Origin: Lagopus muta
Lineage: Eukaryota > Chordata > Aves > Galliformes > Phasianidae
NCBI RefSeq assembly: GCF_023343835.1
Contig: NC_064437.1
Span: 4,292,001 to 4,356,000 of the forward strand
Reading direction: 5' to 3'
Length of the DNA stretch: 64,000 nt
How positions within the stretch are numbered: the stretch's first letter is position 1; every line of letters begins with the position of its first letter. Of the stretch, positions 59,360 to 64,000 are shown piece after piece. The notes below the pieces were generated by a model. The model was not told where the DNA came from. It made no database searches and worked only from the letters and a program-made list of their open reading frames with translations. The position numbers and the translations under genes are program-made.

Positions 59360-60974
59360 ATAAGCTGACATTTTGTTTAGTACATGTACTCTCATTTCCA
59401 GTAAAACCTCTCATAAAGACGTATGAAGTGAATTTATTGCTTCACTTCAAAGCAAGGACATGGTGCCGCTTTGAAGGGGCACTTGAAGTGTTAAATCCAC
59501 ATCTATGATGCTTTAATACATTTTTTGTACTTTTTTTTTAAGAAGTTGTTTTAATATTATTGTGCCACTCTGTTAAAAGGCCATAAAGTATTTTAAAGAG
59601 CAATAAAAGTAAACACAAAAAGCTAAAAAGCCCATTCTTCTCTCCCCAGCCCACTGAGTGAGGAAGAGACAGAAGATTTAGGCATAACAAAATTCATGGC
59701 AGCTGTGTAAATAAAATAAATGAGCACAGTGTTTTTCTGTTGATGGTGATCCTGAACATCTTGCTATCTGGGTCTTGTTTAGTGGGAGTCCAAGGCAAGA
59801 CATGGGAAGGAAGCAGAAGTACTGATGGAGAGGATGCAACAGAGAGCAAGGTTTGCATTCCCTGCAAAAAACAGGAATCACAATGGAAAAATCAAGGAGA
59901 AAGACTTCCAAGGCCTTCATCCAGCAAGCATGAGTGAGATGAAGGGTGCTACTGCAAGTAGTGTTAACAAGGATGTATTCTTGGTCAAGCCAAAGTTGGC
60001 TTTGACAGAACTGATCCCATTGGGAGAGCCCCATTTTTTACTCCCTTTTCATTTGCTTCCTACAAACCACAGAGCTTAGCTCTGTGCTGGGTACCTGCTG
60101 TACACTCATGGTTCACTGAAGTTTTAGAAAAGAGGGCTCAAGGAAAGCACAGCTGCCCACCCATTGACTTCATGTGGGGTAGGAGGAGGAAGGTCTGATC
60201 CAGCTGCAAGAATGAGGCTCAAGTGAGGATGAACATGCTAAGACAGTGCTTTGTGAATCCGAATAGCCACTGTTGGTGTTACTAAAAATAAGGACAAAAA
60301 GCCTTGCCAAGATGGGTTTATCTCAGTGAAATTAGATTCTAAATGTCAATGTTCTCTGCAGAAATTTATAGCCGTTCCCATAAATGAAAATCATGGCTTT
60401 TTGAGCCAATATCCCTCTGTTTTGTAGAATATCCCCTGTGAAAGCACTCCTCTCCAAGCTCAGGAAGCACAACACCTTCCCACGCTGGTTCCCTTCACTG
60501 AGGCACCAAGAAGCTGGCAAAGACACTGACAGTGCACAGCCCTCCTGCCTTAGGGGGATATTCAAAAATCAAAAAGAAGCAGGGTTTATAGTAAAATCTG
60601 AATTTGCAGCTCAGTCTACAGGCACAAGCCCAAGCCTTGTTTTATTGCTTGGGATGAACCCTATCATACAGTTAGTGTTCAGGGTTCAGCAATAGTTACA
60701 CATCAAAACCATCCGAATTTCCATGTCTGTGAAAGTTTTTGAAGAGGTCAGGCACATCGTAGAGAGATTGCACCAAACTTTCCTTGTCCTGAGGACCGTT
60801 CCACTGATATGCAAACGCAGAGTTTCACACACGACAGCCACTGCAGCCATGGCAAAGGCGGCAACGACTTTGTCTCAAAAGCAAAAAGGTGTGAAAGAGA
60901 GGTGAAAGAAATCTGGGAGAACTTAGGGAAAGCTTAGGTAGAGAAAAACATGAGTAATAATCAGGTTGTGCCAA
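59360..60974. other. AT-rich 3'-UTR-like block, then unannotated
   Basis: 59270-59720 is AT-rich with 'gagcaataaaagta' near 59600 and overlapping AATAAA near 59708. The rest to 60974 shows nothing assignable. Confidence 0.35.
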
Positions 60975-61021
60975 CAGCTGATCACTGATCACAGAATCAC
61001 TGTGATCATCATCATCAGCTG
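60975..61021. repeat. Imperfect inverted repeat (hairpin)
   Basis: The arms 60975-60994 and 61000-61021 are inverted around a 5-nt loop. The outer CAGCTGAT/ATCAGCTG and inner TGATCACAG/CTGTGATCA pair perfectly, with a mismatched ATC-repeat bulge between them. Confidence 0.85.
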
Positions 61022-64000
61022 ATGAGCATCATGGAGGTTCCTTCCAGACCTGGAGGCCTGCAGGCTTATGTTACATGGCTTTTCTGAGAGAGCAATGAAG
61101 GATTCTGCCCTCAGCATATTCATCTAAAATGACTGCCCTACAGAGCCTCCATTACCCCATTATGTCCCAACCAGCCCCACTGCAGTCAAGATGTGCTGGG
61201 AACTGTTGGTAAGGCCACTGCAGCCTGCAATTACAGCACACAGACCGGTGTGCTTTGTGAGCACAGCACTTGACAATGTTTTTCTGGAAGTGACTTCACA
61301 TGGTCTGAGTCCTTCATGTAGAATTTGGTGGTATGTATTTATTTTTCCCAGCGTTTTCTTATCCTAAACAACACATTTGCAGCTGTGAAGGCAGATGACT
61401 CCCCTTGCTCAGCAGACTTCTTCCTGAGAGGCTTCTTTCAATGCTCTCCGTTGTAACGATCTGGATTTTGCATTTCCGCCGTCGCACTGATGAGCAGAGT
61501 CCCAGGGCCTGGAGCCACTACAATGAGAAGGGGGCAGGAATTACAGCCATTTTGCCAGCCCAGCTCACTAGTCGTTGATTTATTTCCCTCCATGACCTCC
61601 ATATGGCTGCAGTCCAGGTGCGAGCCCACGTCCTCCTGGAATTCTACACATCATTTCGAGGTCTTTACTCATCATTTACTAGCCGGTTGTCTCTGAGTTC
61701 TCAGCACCATTTCCAGGAGTGAGATGCTCTCATTGTGCTCCATGGGGACTTGGACGTTGTTTTCTGGTAGAACAGGAATACTGAAAATGTGAACGTCCTC
61801 CAAGTTACTCACTTCAGAGTGTCTGTAAGGTCTGCATATGGAAAATTATTTGTCATTTCCTTGCAGACGCTATTTTCAAAGGAGAGATATAACAGTCTGG
61901 CAACAGCGCAGCACCATGATTTAATAGTTTGTTTATCTCCCAGCTCAGCTCTGCTGTGTAAGTACAGGAATGCAGCCATGTCCCATCTTCCGATCCTTTT
62001 TTGTTAACGAGTACACAGTTCTGGTCTAATAAGGCTTGTTCATCAAACAACATCCATGGACATGGATGAACTCTGGATGCCCAGGAACATGGGAGCTGTA
62101 TGGAAGCAATTGACCCCTGCTGAGATCATCTGTATTCAGGGCTTCATCCAGTGGGATGAAAAGAATCACAAAAACGGTCCCCTTCACTCCTGTTAGTGAT
62201 GTAAGTGAAGGAAGGGGTCTGAAGAGAGTTTCTTTGTGACTCACACGTTTTCTCCACTTCTTCTGTCCTCAGCAGCCCTTGGGTACTATATCCATCCATA
62301 CCACACTTGCACTCAGGCTTGGCGCTCGGCTAACACAGATAGAAAGGCGCATTGCAAACCAGCCCTGGACCCCAGCAAATCAGCACAAGATACCGGTTTT
62401 ATTTCCTTCTCCAGCTCAGGTGCATGGTTTTAGGATCCTCTGGAGTGGTTAGAGCTTTCTCTGATTTTAGTCATATTTTATAAGAGACAAAATATTTTAT
62501 TTTCTGTGTTTTAGGAGGAGAAAAGTTACAAGGCACTTGGTCTTCTAAGGGCTAGAATGCACTTTGATTCAATGGAATTCAGCCTCAACAGCTACACTGA
62601 GCATCAGATTTGCCTTGAATAGGAGCTGAAGTACCTCTAAATTCTGGCTGCAGAAAAAACATGGACATAGTTAAGCTGCTTACAGGAGAAGTCAAATTAA
62701 ATCCTTGGAATGGGAAGCAGACATTTCAGAGCTGAGACAGAAAATCATTAGGAGTAAAGATAGAAGACCATGAAGTCCAGAACTGTGAATGGAAGAAGTT
62801 AAAGGACCTCCTGAAGCCCTGGCAGGCCAACAACCTCCTCCACCAAAACATTAAAAATGTCTCTTCACAAAATGTTGAAAAAAAGAAAATAGTGCTTTTT
62901 AGGGCTTGAGAGAGGTCTGCCTTCAAGAATTTCTTTGTCCACTTGCCCAAAAGTCTCAGTATCAGTTACAGCCTTTGAAACACTCAAAGCTTTCTGGGGT
63001 CTCTTAGCCAGCAGATTCCCTCTCTCTGCTTCCAAGGATTATTTTTTCCCCATTAGAATACAAGTTTTGGACAATTTTCTTCTCATCATGCACAAGTGTA
63101 ACAGATGATCTCTCACTGAATTATTTTAGAAATGCATTTATGGAGTCTGTTGTCTGGAATAAAGAAGCTTCGTCTTTTCTAGGCTATTTATTATCAAACA
63201 TAATTCAAAGGATCCAACACATGAAAGAGTGACTTTGCAAATGAGAAAAACCTTCACCAGTCAACCTGGACACTATTATGCACATGGCCCACGCTAATAA
63301 TTTGCTCTGTATCTCTCTCAAGTGCCTCTTGCACACAGAGGATAGGAAACTCTCACTAACACCAGATGCTGCTGCAGCTCAGGTGACAAATCTTGCACCT
63401 TTTGGTCACCCAGATCCCATGCCTGCTTCTCACTGAGGGCAGGCCCATTCTCAGTGCAGCTGATGCCATAAGCTGTTCTGCTGCTGCTTGCTGAGCTGTT
63501 GGCACTTTTGGAAAAGTGATGGCTTTCTGCTAAATGATCATGGCAGAAGAGAAGGGTGCTGTTCATATACAAGTTCTATAGATGCACCATTCGTGTCCTG
63601 TCTCATCATTAGGAACTGATCTGAATAAGGTCTGTCTGCTCTGTTAGCCATTTCCTTGGCACATGGACATGCAATGAGATTCCTTTTCTAAGTGAGTTGC
63701 AGACAAGGACTAGGAGCCTCATCATGCTGAAGCATTGCTGCTGAATAAGCTTCACCCATTGTGTTGGAGTGAGGCAAGGGAGAGTTGCTGTTAGGGTTTA
63801 TTTACAAAGAAAGGCAAGAGAAATCACAAACCCAGCAATGTTTAGCATGGAAAATATACTGCCCTGATGCAACCAAATACTTAAGCAGATAGTGAGTCTG
63901 CATTTAGAATTTTTGCTCAGGAGACTGGCTCTTGACAACGAACATATTGGGCAATTCAGCCTCACAGTGCTGCTCAGGACATTCTTCTTAGCTTATATGG
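61022..64000. other. Unannotated right end
   Basis: No gene recognised. A weak CR1-like tail ('ggaggttccttccagacc') sits at about 61033-61056. The rest appears unique. Confidence 0.45.

Noticed and set aside
1-64000. CRISPR arrays, tRNA/rRNA genes, bacterial operons, phage or plasmid modules
   Set aside because: None were seen. The CR1 copies and splice-like signals show vertebrate nuclear DNA.

Overview
This window reads as vertebrate nuclear DNA from a bird, most likely a galliform or a close relative. The main evidence is at least 22 recognisable fragments of CR1 non-LTR retrotransposons, the dominant bird interspersed repeat. Many of them end in the CR1 3' signature: an 'aaccttaatg' block followed by one or two 'attctatg' octamers, or the reverse complement. 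No bacterial-style gene organisation, operon, rRNA, tRNA or CRISPR array is visible. The many short open frames match chance: at the stop density of this AT-rich sequence a few frames of about 150 codons are expected across six frames of 64 kb, and the longest found are 140-180 codons with no recognisable domain. Several of those only reach that length by starting at TTG.

The window is therefore intergenic and/or intronic. No exon was assigned to a known gene. Several places look exon-like on splice-site grounds. The most interesting is on the minus strand near 7.7-8.1 kb: an inverted E-box pair, a weak TATA-like element, a GTAAGT donor, a T-rich acceptor, then an ATG opening a 28-codon signal-anchor-like sequence that ends at a GTAAGC donor. 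Further exon-like segments lie downstream on that strand at 3845-3887, 1325-1363 and 1200-1253. On the plus strand the best exon-like segments are 31290-31420, 33238-33382 and 36834-37005. At 58.7 kb a bZIP site (TTACGTCA) directly abuts a TATA box (TATAAATA), followed by a 129-codon ATG frame and AATAAA hexamers.

Layout: 1-9 kb holds the candidate minus-strand exons, A-tracts and three CR1 pieces. 9-16 kb is mostly unique sequence with CR1 tails, an ancient 390-bp CR1 at 14.6-15.0 kb and a homeodomain-type site cluster at 15.06-15.10 kb. 16-30 kb is mostly unique, with an octamer-containing AT-rich block near 17.3 kb and a 62/63-bp tandem duplication at 24.6 kb. 30-41 kb is the densest CR1 zone (8 fragments). 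45-49 kb has three CR1 copies. 54-64 kb has two more CR1 copies, the candidate promoter and several short tandem or inverted repeats. All CR1 copies are 5'-truncated and none encodes an intact reverse transcriptase.

No multi-gene system can be supported from the sequence. The exon and promoter candidates are hypotheses for RNA-seq or alignment to test. Conservation, copy number and expression cannot be judged here.
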